Of a DNA stretch of 64,000 nt, positions 18,126-58,963 are shown piece after piece (position 1 is the stretch's first letter; each line of letters begins with the position of its first letter). The notes under the pieces were generated by a model, which was not told the origin of the DNA, searched no databases, and saw only the letters and a list, made by a program, of their open reading frames with translations. Source of the stretch: Sacculina carcini (lineage: Eukaryota; Arthropoda; Thecostraca; Sacculinidae); contig OU696586.1 of the NCBI GenBank assembly GCA_916048095.2, forward strand, positions 1,098,168 through 1,162,167. Reading direction: 5' to 3'. Both the position numbers and the translations under genes were made by a program.

Positions 18126-20357
18126 CTTCACACTCACACTCACATATCTACATAAAATATGTAAAACATAAAACACACAACGGAAGTGTTGTTGTTATTG
18201 CTTTCATGGGTATGATTCGCGTGTTGTGTTATCAGTCAGACGTTCCATTTCATTTCACACCTGACTCAGTTGAAACAGTTGCTGTAAAAAGGAAACCGCA
18301 ATTAGTTTAGAGCAGTAATCTTGCACATAGCACGTAGAGATATAAATCATTACACAAGTGAAATTTCATTCAGATCAGTTAACTGGAAGTGGCTGAGGGG
18401 AATTAGTTACTGCACGCACATAGTACACGTGGCATCTGTGACCTGTATGTTATTTCAGTGTGAGCGAGCGAGTGTGGCGGGCCGTGCTACAAGCAGTGCG
18501 GAAGTGTTGACTGAGCCACGTGCAACTGAAGTTGTTGCCACGAGCGGCGGTGCCTCTTGCAACGACCTCATCATATCTGACCATCAGCAAGGTGTGAACC
18601 AGGGTGATTACAGTCTGGAACCTGCGTCTTGTTCGAGTCATCACATGCAGCAGCACAGCACCAAGCGTGCTGTTCTCACTCCATGTGCACCACCGCCACC
18701 GCACCAACTGTCTCCACATCAAGACTCGCCAGACAACAGTGCGCGTTCCGGCCGTTCATCACAGCTGTTCGGCTGGCAGCGCGACCTCACTCGTTCTGAA
18801 CTGCAGTTTCTCGGAGATCCGCGACTGTCAGTATCGCCGGGTCGTTCAGCTTCGTCCGTCTCTTCTCACTGGCGGCGCGAACACAACCAGCCGGCCACTT
18901 CAGATACCGACGTGCCGCAGCGTGGCGAACCATCGCCCAACATTGATCATTTAGCTTCAAAATCAACTTCTCGAACGACGATACGCTCGGCCACAACATC
19001 ACGCCTCGCTCCGGCCCAGCTTGAACGTCCGTGTCATTCAGTGAAATCGCGGCGCGATGGTCGTGTGTCGTCGCGTGCTGCTTCTTCTAGTGGGCGTGCC
19101 TCGTCCACGCTGACCGACACTCACACGCAGACAGAGAGGGGCTGGCGGCCGACCTATCGCGACAGGCTGGATTCTGGCTCGTTTCTGAGCTCGCTCAGTG
19201 TCGACGACCGGCGCACACTGGCCGCAATCATCGACCGACATCGAGACAAACACAGAGAGAGATGTGCGCGCGAGCTGCGACGCCTGGACGAGTGGCGGCG
19301 CTTGTTGTGCGATGTTGAGTGTCAGCGTGACATGTGCTCGTCTGTCAGCGCCGCTCACACCCGCCCGGCTCGCCATAAGAAGCTCGACATCAGACGTCGG
19401 CCGTGCACTTCATCGAGAGCCGAGATGAGGGCCGCTCACACGGCCACTTCTGCCGAACACGAACCGCACTCTCGCACGCAGTATCGTGTCTGCACCAGCC
19501 AGCCACACAGACTTGCCCGCAAACACAGCGTGGACGCTGATGTAGAGCGACTGGCCGCTTTGATGCGCCAACATGTGAGAGTGGACGAGACACGCAGGGC
19601 TCGAGACCGACGTGACCGTGACAGCGGTGGTGGGCAAGTGCGCCACGCCATCGCCTACTTCCTGCGCGTGGACGGTGCGTGTAGTTTTCCACAAGCACCA
19701 GCCAAGCATTCAGATGAAGACAAGCGGAAGCGTGATTTGCCTGAGGTGGTTCTCGACGAGATTGTGTCGTGTGTTGCCAGTGCGTCGTCGTCATCTGTGT
19801 GTTTGTCTTCACGCAGGAGGTCGGCTGACGATGAGTCTGCCAGCAGTCGCGATACAAGACTGCGTCGGCCGCACGCACGACAGAGCCGGGCCGCCAGCCA
19901 TGCTGAGTCAGCAAGTCCTGCGCTATCATTGCAGGCGTCGCTGGCTCTGCGTCGGCCCGACTACATCCACAACGCGGCCGAGCGTCAGCGCTACCTGCAC
20001 GAGCTGGCCGCGCTCAGACGCACGAGACAGGCGCTGCACCAGCAGACGGCGAGCCAGTTGCCAGCGTGTGCCAGCGCGGCGCAGTTTCAGCAGTGCTGGC
20101 GGCAGCTGCACCGATGTCAACAGCAGCCGCCGACAAGCACCACACCGCGCTTCAATTACCGCGACATGAGGGAGCACTCGGCGCGCCTGTGTCGGCGTCT
20201 GAGCGAGCAACGAGTCGCAGTGGCCAGACAGCGACGGGACCAGCAGCGCCGATCCAACGCCGTCATGTGGCGCGTTTACAAGCAGAGACTGCAGCAGCTG
20301 TGTCTCAGAGGCACTGTCAATATGCAGCATAATGATCACCTACTCAGCGCCGTGTAG
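16884..20357 (+). CDS. ALMS-motif protein (ALMS1/CEP295-like centrosomal protein), two exons, 1014 aa
   Basis: Exon 1 is 16884-18029 (382 codons) with a perfect donor TCG|GTGAGT. Exon 2 is 18459-20357 after TATTTCAG. Both are phase 0 and join in frame. The first 800 residues are low-complexity, rich in Ser, Arg and His, with no recognisable domain. The C-terminal 200 residues carry an ALMS motif: LQASLALRRPDYIHNAAERQ and RYLHELAALRR, then RFNYRDMREHSARLCRRLSE, AVARQRRDQQRRSNAVMWRV and YKQRLQQL. In ALMS1 and CEP295 this motif is at the C-terminus and targets the protein to centrioles. I infer a centriole or basal-body role. The ATG has an acceptable context (GCGAATGG) but further 5' exons cannot be excluded. 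The gene is higher in GC than its surroundings. Its acceptor is a normal pyrimidine tract, unlike those of most neighbours. Confidence 0.8.
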
Positions 20358-21743
20358 CAGACTCGTTCACACAACTACGGCGCCATTCTCCTCAATATTC
20401 AGTGTCTAGTGTTGTGTATGGTGCTGTTCTTGCCCTGATTGTGTATAGTGCTGTTCTTGCCCAATTCCCATCTCGATTCGTCTGAATTTCTACGATAGTT
20501 TTAGGGTGTTCAGTGTCAACGCGTATTTCACTTACATGATTCAGTTGATGCATAATGAAGCGTGGTTTTTGTGCATATTCGACTGTGTGTTGTTTAGCTG
20601 TTCAGTGTGTTTCAAGTTGAGACTAATCGAATTAGCGCGCAATCATCCTGCACTAACGAGAGCAACACAGAATTGAGCGCTGGGAAAACACCAGTACCTA
20701 CAGCCAATATATTTACATAACAATGTTAACACACACACACACATACATACACACACGTCCAGTGGGGTCCTCAAGTGATCTGGCCAGTGGAAATTGGAAC
20801 GTTGCGATCTGCCGTCTGATACACGGACAACCAATGATGTCTGCTATTTTTGTTAAGTAGGCAACACACACACACAACACACACAACACACGCGCACACA
20901 CACACATACATACCACTTGCCTGGCAAAATAAATAGCATGTAAACAATACCAACAAAACACAGTGAAAACAATGTGTGTTGGGGTGAGCGAATGTTACCG
21001 CCTGATCGACTGAATGTGCAGAAACAGTGAAGTGCCAGCACATTAATGCGGCAATTACGAATAATGAAAAGGCAAGATAGTGAGGTGACGTGCACACACA
21101 CACACACATACAACTAGACCAGCGTTGATAATATCATATTCTAGCAGCTGAAGGAGGTTATCCTTCACAAAAATCTACTCTCATTATGCACCAGTTAAAC
21201 TGACATGGGCGCAGCCAAACACACACACACACGCGCGCGCAATTGCGATAACAACACCGCTCAACTACAGGTTTTAGCTCAACAAAACAGCTGTCATACC
21301 AAACAGTGAAAGCACACACACACGGACAAACACACACACACGGACAAACACACACACACAAGCGCGCACGCGTACATACATTAATACACATACAAGAAAA
21401 GTTCCGAGATTGCACATTGACAAGCGATTTCTTCAACAATAGCGTGAATATTCAAGCGGTCACTAGGCACTGTTAGCGGCGAGAACTAATGTTTCGGGAA
21501 GAATGAAGCCATAGTTGAGCGTCTCGAGACGCACAAGTAAGCCACAACTCAAAGCGTAGCCAGGTCACATTCATTGCAGCTCAACTTGTGAACGTGAAAA
21601 CTTGGCGCAAACGCTCGCACATCCGCACTACGCTGTTCAATCGGCCAGTTTATAAAAGTGGCCGCGTGTTGTATAGCGACTGACAGTGGGCCTCTCACAC
21701 TGTTGTTTCCCACCAGCACGCCTCTCCATGCTACTACGCGCCG
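20358..21743. other. Tail-to-tail spacer between the ALMS-motif gene and MRCK
   Basis: Contains the 3' UTRs of both genes and CA tracts at about 20729-20757, 20870-20910, 21093-21112 and 21313-21362. I see no exon or transposon in it. Confidence 0.5.
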
Positions 21744-48009
<26,266 letters not shown>

Positions 48010-51000
48010 GACAGTCACCCCCAGCACCGACCAATCACCAGCTTATCGCTGTGTCACACACGCACACACACACGCTCACCATGCACTAGTACCATCAGCA
48101 CGTCATGACTCACAAACAAAAACGCGCGCGCACACACGAACACAAACGGCAACAACAATCTGCAACAAAAACGAACAGTGAGAATTAGGAAGGATGATAA
48201 CACGACTTGCCGGTTGAATGAAAGCAAACAACATCATCTATGATTCAATCAATGAATCATTGCCCAATGAGACGATCAACATAACATCACAGTGGCGACA
48301 AACACACAAGCACATCACATAATACTGTCACTGTGTCACGTATCACCGCTCTCAACAGCAACAGACTGACATCACCACGTCAACTAACAGCCACTATTGT
48401 CACCAGAATCATTCATCAAATCAAGATGGAGCAACAAGCCTTGTATCTCACACACACACACATACACACACGTGCAAGCATACCGGTGTAGGTGCGCACG
48501 CAAACGTACAGAACATGACACAGCACACAATCACGGGACGCTGGCTGATTTATCCAATAGAACATGAACTCCGAAGAAATTGCACAATATTGCCAACACG
48601 CAAGCTTGCAGCCAGATAAAGAGGAACGAAAGAGAGAGAGAGAGGAAGAGAGAGGAAGAGGGCGGCAGGATGACAAAAATCGTGGCAGAGCGGAAAGCAA
48701 CGTTGGCTCTGTCAGAAAGTAAGGACCACATAGAAATACTGCGCGCATACAAGCTGGTGAACGCCGCAAAAAATATACCCATCATTAAAAATACAGCTGC
48801 AGTCCAAGTTTCGCACATACACACACACACACACACACATACACCCACACACACACACACACAGACATGCGCGCGCACCAGCATCTAGCGACGCCCACGC
48901 TCCCAATCACAAATCACGTGCAATCACGGTTGATTGTCAGCCGGGATATTAGATGACATTGACGAAGAAGCACTGCACTGCACTACTGCAATACCACGAC
49001 AGCGAGAGAAATGCACAGCCGAGAGGCCGGGATTTCCCGTCGCACTGGACGCATGATAATTGCAACAATAACCAATAATAACGCAACGAGACTGGAATGT
49101 CTCTGCACTCGTGATTCATATACAGAGGCACCTCAGATTATCGGCAGCCTGACTGATTCACATAAGACGTTCGTCATATGACCTGTGGCTCCAGCTAGAA
49201 ATACAGGTTCTCACTCTGGTGGGCGGGGTGAGGGAATTATCTGCGCTCTATAGCTGAATATTAACTCTTGTTCTCCCCCGTACTTTATCCAGACGAGCTT
49301 GGAAAATTCTAACCGTGTTCGCATTTTCCACCCAACCCGGCAAACTATTCGTAAACACAAAAACTAAAACTGTATTTATAGAAAGGCGCGCGTGGGCATC
49401 ACTGCCCCAAGAGATCGCAACACCACCATACTTCGAACCCGACTCTCACACCTCGACTCCACGCTCACACCGTGACATACGGGAGCACACACACACGACA
49501 CACACACACACACACACAGTTCAGACAGTCACGCATAACAACCAATCAGCGGCGAGCTGGTCAAGTGCTCGCCGCCGCAGGACGTAAACACGTAGCAGCA
49601 TGACACACATACACAGTAAACTACACACAATCAGGCACAATGACACGGTCACACTCTCACACATAATCTCTCACTCCCTCGCACCATGCACAATGACACA
49701 ACACTATTCCAGATGACGATGGCGAGCTGATGGCAAAATATTCCAGATGACGAGTTTCTCTGGTTTGACGAGCATATACTACGGATTTGTTCATGCACGA
49801 GTTATGAGCAATAATACAAGTTATGAGCACAATTCAAGCCAGTCATATTCCGAGTTACAAGTCATAACTCAAGTCACGAGCAAATGGACGGATGAGTCAT
49901 GATCAGTCATGCTTCATGTTACGAGTAATACTTTACTTTACGAACAAAGATTAAAATTATCAGTAATCTTTCAAGTTACACCTCTTTCTCGCTACACCCT
50001 CTGACCGTAATATCGTGTAAATATTTCGTCCGTTTAAATGTCACCTTATCTAGCATTTACCCTATCCTCGTTTTAGCATACACTTTTGTTTCTGGTCCCT
50101 TCGCGCCCTTGTATCATTCTGGCGCTATACGAAATAAATGTTGTTTTTGTTATGAAGAATGACCTGCTTCCTTCTCATATTGCATCCGCAGGCTCCTGCT
50201 CAGCTCATTCTCCTCCGTGAACATCTCCTTCGCTGCTACCGCGAAACACAGCCATATCCACATAGCCGCACCCGCCTATCACTCTACTACGTTACGATGT
50301 TATATATTTCAACCCAAAGTCAACCAGTGATATGTACGCTTTTTTATGCAACCAGTGATTTTTGCACGTTGTTTCAATTTTATGTGATGTATTCTATGCT
50401 TTCGATTGCACTTTCTCTGTATATTCACCTCTACTTAGTGGAAACTGGCCGTTCAATACAATTACAAGTACGACAACAATATCATGAAGACGAAACCCAA
50501 CCAATTACACTCAAAGCGTGTTTATGTTGAAAAATGAGCCATAAATGCGTTTGTGCATATGAAAGGCCCTCGATACAACCCACAAACGGATGATATACGA
50601 AATTGTTCGCGACCATGAAACAACATCAAACAAAGTGCCACCAAATAAGACTTCACTCACAGCCACATTTCACAGTCTCGTTGGAGAAAACTTACCATAA
50701 AAACCTCCAATTGATGGCACTGTAAAACAAAAAGCTATTTAGCAAACGCAAATCGTCAACCACGTAAACATCAATAACAAGACAACTACTGAAGAGCCGA
50801 TTTCGACGTAACTAGCGCAGAACACCCTACAAACAAAGGCTGCCAAACGATATAAAAACAAGGCTGGAATTTCACTGCGAAAAAATATTGCTATGGAATT
50901 ACAAAGCTTTTAGAATGTCTAAAACTTGACTGCCTTGTCTTAACTGAATCATGCATACATATGCACACGTGAACGCATAAACGCTCTGAAGATAAGACAA

Positions 51001-51708
51001 CATACATACTAACATATTTATTAATATACATACTAACATAATTATAAACATATTCATTAAGGACAATATTGTATAACTCAACGGCAAAGACGAATAACAC
51101 TACCACAACGGTAACTCACTAACTATCACTGGCACAATGTTGCATACCAGAGGCACACGAAACGACAATAAAAATCCTCACAAACATAACTCGCTTCACG
51201 TAAAAAACAACAGTTCATGGTACGGTGTGGTACGCTCAAGTCCTCTTAAAAACGCACGCAATTGCGCATCGATTCGACACAGCCGTAAACAACGCATTAA
51301 CTCACAAAGAAAACCATTCAGCGGAAACAATTCGACGCAGACACACCAAAACACCAACAAACACTGTCACATTACACACACACGGTAGAATATTTTCATC
51401 CGATGAATGACATATCAGACAGCTCCCAAATCAACAAGTCAAACGAACAAACCGACACCACACCTCTCTAACACATTAACAAATTGAACCATTAGTTTAT
51501 GAATAATGAAACTCGGAAAAACTCGGTAAAAAAAAGAATTATGTATTCACACACTCACACACACAAGGATACAATGTGAATAATTCGAGTAATGACACCC
51601 GCATACACACACACGTGACAAAATGTATCACAAAATCAATACGGACTCAACTATTGACACACAGACATACACACACACACACACACAAGTCAGCAAGCAA
51701 TCAGCTGG
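48010..51708. other. Intergenic region upstream of MRCK
   Basis: Should contain the MRCK promoter and any noncoding 5' exons; none can be identified by eye. It holds a dispersed repeat copy (49330-49580), a GGCGCTATACGAAATAAATG retroposon-tail-like motif (50122-50141), and otherwise unremarkable AT-rich DNA. Open stretches at 50159-50530 and 49315-49587 show no domain. Confidence 0.45.
49330..49580. repeat. Dispersed repeat, copy 3 of 3 (reverse orientation)
   Basis: ACAACCAATCAGCGGCGAGC is the reverse complement of the core in 4860-5205. In the plus direction it reads KLFVNTKTKTVFIERRAWAS followed by LPQE, comparable to the other two copies. Confidence 0.55.
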
Positions 51709-53606
<1,898 letters not shown>

Positions 53607-54939
53607 CTTGACAATGAGATCGTCCAAGCCCTGCCGAAAATAGGAATGTCATTGTGAAAAATAAAAGTCAATTATTCATAGACGAACCAGCATGAAAGCT
53701 GAAAAGAACATTAACTACTGATGACCATGAAAGTCGTTATATGAAGTGAAAACTTCGTTTTCAGCGGATATATCGATTTGCTCACAAAATCCATATATCC
53801 GATAAAAACCATAACCTGACATTACTGATTTTTCCAATTGTATAACATCAATGAGCTGGCTGGTGCGCGCATAAAATATAGACATGAATAAAACACCAAC
53901 ATTAATAAAATCAATATTACTTCGGACAGTGAACAGTGAATGTGGGCAAGCAAAAATAAGTTAGCAGCCAAATAAAATACCTGATAAACCAGGAAACAAT
54001 TTATACCACAGGACAAACAAGAAACAAACAGCACGAGATATCTCACGTGACAAGAAACACAAGAAAACTCACCGGAAGACTGCATGATAGGGCTGCCAGG
54101 CACAACGACGGAAAACGACAAACCAGATGCCGAAAAAGAGACTAAATGACAAAAAATAGGGTTTGTCGATTGGGGAATTGAAAATCCGACAGAAGGACAA
54201 CTATTTGATATTTCTCGAGTTATAAGGCTGGGTCGTTAACATTGACCTTACCATGGGCGTAAATACTAGGGAGTATATGATTTGTCGGGGAGTATATGAT
54301 TTATTACCCACGAAAAATTAGGTGGGGGTATAAATATGCAATTAAATCCTCCCGAGAACTCTGCTGAGTTGAGTGCATTGTGTATATTTTCATCAAAATC
54401 AGCACACCAAAAAATAGCACTGCACGACAAATGTGTGTATGAAATACTTTTCTGCGTTGCAATTGAATAGGTATAAATTGTTCAGGTTCCCATACAATGG
54501 GCCAATTGAGTTAGCTTTGAAAATCACGCATGCTGTCATGCTCCCGAGCCTCGACACAAATCTATGCCCTCACCAAGTGCCTTTGATTTGGGGATGATTT
54601 TGCGCACCACCACTATGTTTGTGTTTAATTCAATTTTAAGCCAACGTGCGCTGATCTGACTGATCCGTTGATCACCCCTAGTGAACGGCGGTTAGCAAGT
54701 CAAACGATTGGAATCATTTAGGTCCAGCCTGCACTCTCACCCCAGAATCATAGAATTCCGCACGAAAAAATCAAACCGAGCCCTTGGACTCTTTCCCAAC
54801 ATCAACGATAAAATTAAAATAAGATACGAATACGATAAAAGACGAAAACATTGATAAAACAAGTTTCAATGACATGTATTGTACCAAAACTCAACGTAAC
54901 TCAAAACTCATACGGTTGACTGATGTGGCAATGTGACGC
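53607..54939. other. Region between TOM20 and HSP70 copy 1
   Basis: The TOM20 promoter should lie just above 53606. A GGGCGTAAAT MITE occupies 54253-54575. From about 54480 the sequence is the 3' flank of HSP70 copy 1 and is repeated at about 58340 as part of the tandem duplication. Confidence 0.6.
54253..54575. mobile_element. GGGCGTAAAT MITE, HSP70 3' flank
   Basis: CATGGGCGTAAATACTAGGG at the left, GACACAAATCTATGCCC at the right; the right terminus is slightly degenerate. About half of it reappears at 58335-58465. Confidence 0.8.
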
Positions 54940-57414
54940 TTAATCGACCTCCTCGATTGTGGGTCCACCAGAGCCCGAGCCAGCAGCACCACCACCACCA
55001 GGCATACCACCAGGCATGCCACCGGGCATACCTCCAGGCATACCACCGGGCATACCACCAGGCATACCTCCAGGAGCACCACCAGCAGCCTGATACAACT
55101 TAGTGATGATCGGGTTGCACACCTTCTCCAATTCCTTCTGTTGATGTTCAAACTCCTCCTTTTCGGCCAGTTGGTTGGCGTCCAGCCACTTGATCGTCTC
55201 ATTGCATTTGTCCAGAATGGTCTGCTTGTCAGCGTCGGAGACCTTGTCTTTGAACTTCTCGTCTTCCACGGTCGACTTCATGTTGAAACAATATGATTCC
55301 AGACCGTTCTTGGAGCCGATCTTCTCGCGCTGACTCTCGTCATCCGCTTTGAAACGCTCTGCCTCGTTCACCATGCGCTCAATGTCCTCCTTGCTCAAAC
55401 GGCCCTTATCATTGGTGATGGTGATCTTGTTCTCTTTTCCGGTCGACTTGTCTGTGGCTGCAACATTCATTATGCCGTTGGCGTCAATATCGAAGGTGAC
55501 GTCGATCTGGGGAACACCACGAGGAGCAGGAGGAATTCCGGTGAGTTCGAACTTGCCCATCAGATTGTTGTCCTTGGTCATGGCACGCTCTCCTTCGTAA
55601 ACCTGAATCAAAACACCTGGTTGGTTGTCGGCGTAGGTGGTGAATGTTTGCGAATGTTTCGTCGGAATGGTGGTATTGCGCTTAATCAGAGCCGTCATGA
55701 CTCCGCCGGCAGTTTCGATACCCAGCGAAAGCGGAGTGACATCGAGGAGCAACAGATCTTGAACCTCTTCCGATTTGTCTCCGTGAAGAATTGCCGCCTG
55801 CACAGCAGCACCGTAAGCCACGGCTTCGTCGGGGTTGATAGACTTGTTCAATTCCTTACTATTGAAAAAATCCTTCAGCAGACTCTGAATCTTAGGGATG
55901 CGAGTAGACCCTCCAACCATGACAATATCATGAATGTCACCCTTGCTCATCTTGGCATCTCGAAGAGACTTCTCCACCGGTTCCAGCGTTCCACGAAACA
56001 GATCATTGTTGAGCTCTTCAAATCGAGCACGAGTGATTGACGTGTAGAAATCAATGCCCTCCATCAAAGAGTCGATCTCGATAGAAGCTTGGCTAGAAGA
56101 CGACAGCGTACGCTTTGCTCGCTCACATGCCGTGCGGAGGCGGCGCAAGGCACGCTTATTGGAAGTCAAATCCTTCTTGTGCTTGCGCTTGAATTCGTTA
56201 ACAAAATGGTTGACCATTCGGTTATCGAAATCCTCGCCACCCAGATGAGTGTCACCAGCTGTGGATTTCACCTCGAAAATGCCGTCTTCGATTGTCAGGA
56301 TGGACACATCAAACGTGCCACCACCCAGGTCAAATATGAGTACATTCCTCTCGCCACCAACCTTCTTGTCGAGACCGTAAGCGATGGCGGCCGCTGTTGG
56401 CTCGTTGATGATGCGAAGAACGTTGAGGCCAGCGATGGCCCCCGCGTCCTTAGTAGCCTGACGCTGTGAATCGTTGAAATACGCTGGCACCGTGACAACA
56501 GCGTCGGTCACCTTCTTGCCCAGGTACGCCTCGGCCGTATCCTTCATCTTGGTCAGAACCATCGAGCTGATCTCCTCCGGAGAGAAGATCTTGGACTCAT
56601 TCTTGTACTCAACCTTGACCTTCGGTTTGCCAGCCTCGTTGACCACATCAAATGGCCAATGCTTGAGATCTGACTGAACATGGGAATCGTCAAAACGACG
56701 TCCAATCAGTCGCTTTGCGTCTGTAAAATAAACAAACATGTGAGCCGATATAAATAATAAAATAGTGACAATGAGTGTTCACAGATTTCACGAAATAACC
56801 CAATAACGCCAACCACCTAGCAAAATATGTTCGGGGCGGGAGTAGAGCATTAATTGGGCAATTAATAAACCGCAGCCTTACAAGACCTTCAGTCAGCACC
56901 AAAATCCCCATGATATCTTTCTACACAATCATACAGTATTCGACAAACATCTAACTACACTACACACCAAACAAGCCATAATAGCTACGCTAACACTCGC
57001 TGCCATAACACACGTAGTCACATATGAATTACTTTATCAATACTCATGGCGTACAACTGTCAAAAATCAATACAGCAGTCTAAATTTACCCTTCTCCCCG
57101 AAACAAAGCAGAGGAAGATAACGACCAGTTGCAAAAAATGGCAAAAGAAAAATCATAGAAATCTTTGGATTATAAATCAATCAAAACGCATTAAAAACTG
57201 AACACTTACCGAAAACAGTGTTGGAAGGATTCATCGCTACTTGATTTTTAGCAGCATCTCCAATGAGGCGCTCAGTATCAGTGAACGCAACATAGGAAGG
57301 AGTAGTACGGTTGCCCTGGTCATTGGCAATAACTTCAACCTTGCCGTGTTGGAAAACACCCACGCACGAATAAGTGGTGCCCAGATCAATTCCAATAGCC
57401 GGAGCTTTCGCCAT
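54940..57414 (-). CDS. Cytosolic HSP70, copy 1, one intron, 661 aa
   Basis: Exon 1 is 57414-57210 and exon 2 is 56720-54940, joined at [13 protein letters not shown] (donor GGTAAGTG, acceptor TTTTACAG). The family signatures are present: [15 protein letters not shown] near residue 7, [14 protein letters not shown] near 197, and [14 protein letters not shown] near 334. The linker [15 protein letters not shown] is intact. The C-terminus has six GGMP repeats and ends GPTIEEVD, the EEVD that binds TPR co-chaperones in the cytosol; there is no signal peptide or KDEL. It is an ATP-driven chaperone for unfolded proteins. Near-identical to copy 2 (one residue differs, Ala versus Ser in the Gly-rich tail). 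The heat-shock elements and TATA box upstream indicate stress induction despite the intron. Confidence 0.97.
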
Positions 57415-57498
57415 TATACCACCTTCCAGAAAATAGCAGACAACCGGAACAGCCAACGGTACGCCAACACAAAATCGGATGTCACCGTTGCACAGCGC

Positions 57499-57508
57499 TT
57501 TATATAAA
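57499..57508 (-). promoter_or_regulatory. TATA box of HSP70 copy 1
   Basis: TTTATATAAA on the minus strand, about 85-95 bases before the ATG, at the right place relative to the HSE just upstream. Confidence 0.8.
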
Positions 57509-57516
57509 CTTGGCGC

Positions 57517-57555
57517 GGAACGTTCCAGAACCCTCGGGTTCAGTTCGAAACATTC
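57517..57555 (-). promoter_or_regulatory. Heat-shock elements of HSP70 copy 1
   Basis: GGAACGTTCCAGAACC (57517-57532) is a perfect GAAnnTTCnnGAA array. A second cluster, TTCGAAACATTC (57544-57555), lies 11 bases upstream. A further GAATGCTCTAGAA (57695-57707) differs from consensus by one base. These are binding sites for trimeric HSF. Confidence 0.85.
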
Positions 57556-57639
57556 TATATATGACGTCATACAAGTTGTAAAAAACAAATGACAAATTTT
57601 TTTGAGAGCTCGGTGCAGCCAATGAAAAATCATGCGTCA

Positions 57640-58963
57640 ATAAATCTCACTGTATTAATTTTTTTCTAGTATCATTAATGAATATGCAGAAATGGAATGC
57701 TCTAGAAGCCATGTTGTTCTATAAATTATTGACGTAATATACATCAAATTGATTAATTGTAGATTTTTGTCTCTGAATATCAAGTTTTAATTCATTTCTA
57801 TCAAAATGCTCATTTTGTATAAACTTATTGGTAATGCTTACTTCCTATTTTGCTAAACAAAATGTTCATTACAAACAAAATGTTCTAGAACTCACTCTGA
57901 CGCCTTTATTGCACTTATACTTAAGTTTACTATGTGGAATATTTGATACAGGTGTTATTATTTGAATTGAATTTATAACGGACATGCCGCTTTCCTGCAT
58001 GGGTTCTTCCTTGCATCTAAACACGCTGCTTTTCAACCCAGACTGGAGAAGCCTAATGTTGATGTTAAAATTATGAATAACTATTGTCAAATTTATTTGT
58101 TGTTTTTTCTCAAGTTGCTAGAAACTGCCACATTCATTCTCAACTATCTTCACATACCTTACACAATAGTTTATTTGACGAATCTCAATATATACGTAGT
58201 CTCAATATATACGTAATCAATAATATCAATATCTCACGTTATATATGACGCATGACGCATGTATGTGTATGACGCATGACGCATGACGCATGTATCGCAT
58301 GACGTCAAATATGTGTATGCAATTACTTTTCATTCAGGTCTGCGTTGCAATTGAATGGGCATAAATTGTTCAGGTTCCCATACAATGGGCCAAGTTTGAG
58401 TTAGCTTTGAACATCAGGCATGGTGGCTGTCATGACCCCGAGCCTCGACTCGAATCTATGTCCTTGGACCTTACCCTCTCCATGTGCTTTTTATTTTGGG
58501 ATGATTTTGCGCACCACTACTATGTTTTCACTGCTTCATAGCACAAAACGACAGCAGGCATACGAAATACACAGCGCTGGACAACAGCTGATGTGGGGTT
58601 TTGCTGATAATGGAGCGTTCGCTCATAAAATCATGTGGTATACGACCGAGTTTCATCTGCCGTTCATCAATTTTGTGCGTCCTCACGGAAATATTCCGGT
58701 TTAAAATTGGTTTTTAATTCAATTTTAACCCAACGTGCGCCCGACTGATCCGTTGATCACCCCCAGTGAACGGCGTTTAGCAAGAATTCCGCACGAAAAA
58801 ATCAAACCGAGCCCTTGGACTCTGTCCCAACAACAACGATAAAATTAGACGAAAACATTTATAAAACAAGTTTCAATGACATGTATTGTTGAAAAACTCA
58901 ACGTAACTGAAAACTCATACGGTTGACTGATGTGGCAATGTAACGTCCTCCAAGATTGACCTC
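57640..58963. other. Spacer between the HSP70 copies
   Basis: 57640-58190 is the 5' flank of copy 1 and is matched, with divergence, by 61650-62200. 58200-58300 has short GACGCAT direct repeats. 58335-58465 is part of a GGGCGTAAAT MITE. 58520-58700 is an insertion absent from the copy 1 flank. 58707-58960 matches the 3' flank of copy 1. Confidence 0.75.
58335..58465. mobile_element. Truncated GGGCGTAAAT MITE at the HSP70 duplication junction
   Basis: Matches the right part of 54253-54575 from GCGTTGCAATTGAATGGGCA to CGAGCCTCGACTCGAATCTA. The left part is missing, placing one duplication boundary inside the element. Confidence 0.78.

Noticed and set aside
50159-50530. 123-codon plus-strand open frame upstream of MRCK
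   Set aside because: Composition and codon pattern look random, no motif, and a retroposon-tail-like sequence directly precedes it.
55349-56469. Plus-strand open frames antisense to HSP70 (also at 59373-60701)
   Set aside because: They mirror the highly conserved HSP70 codons in another frame and are repeated only because the gene is duplicated.
54940-57414. HSP70 as an endoplasmic reticulum (BiP) or mitochondrial form
   Set aside because: No signal peptide or presequence, and the C-terminus is EEVD, not KDEL; both copies are cytosolic.
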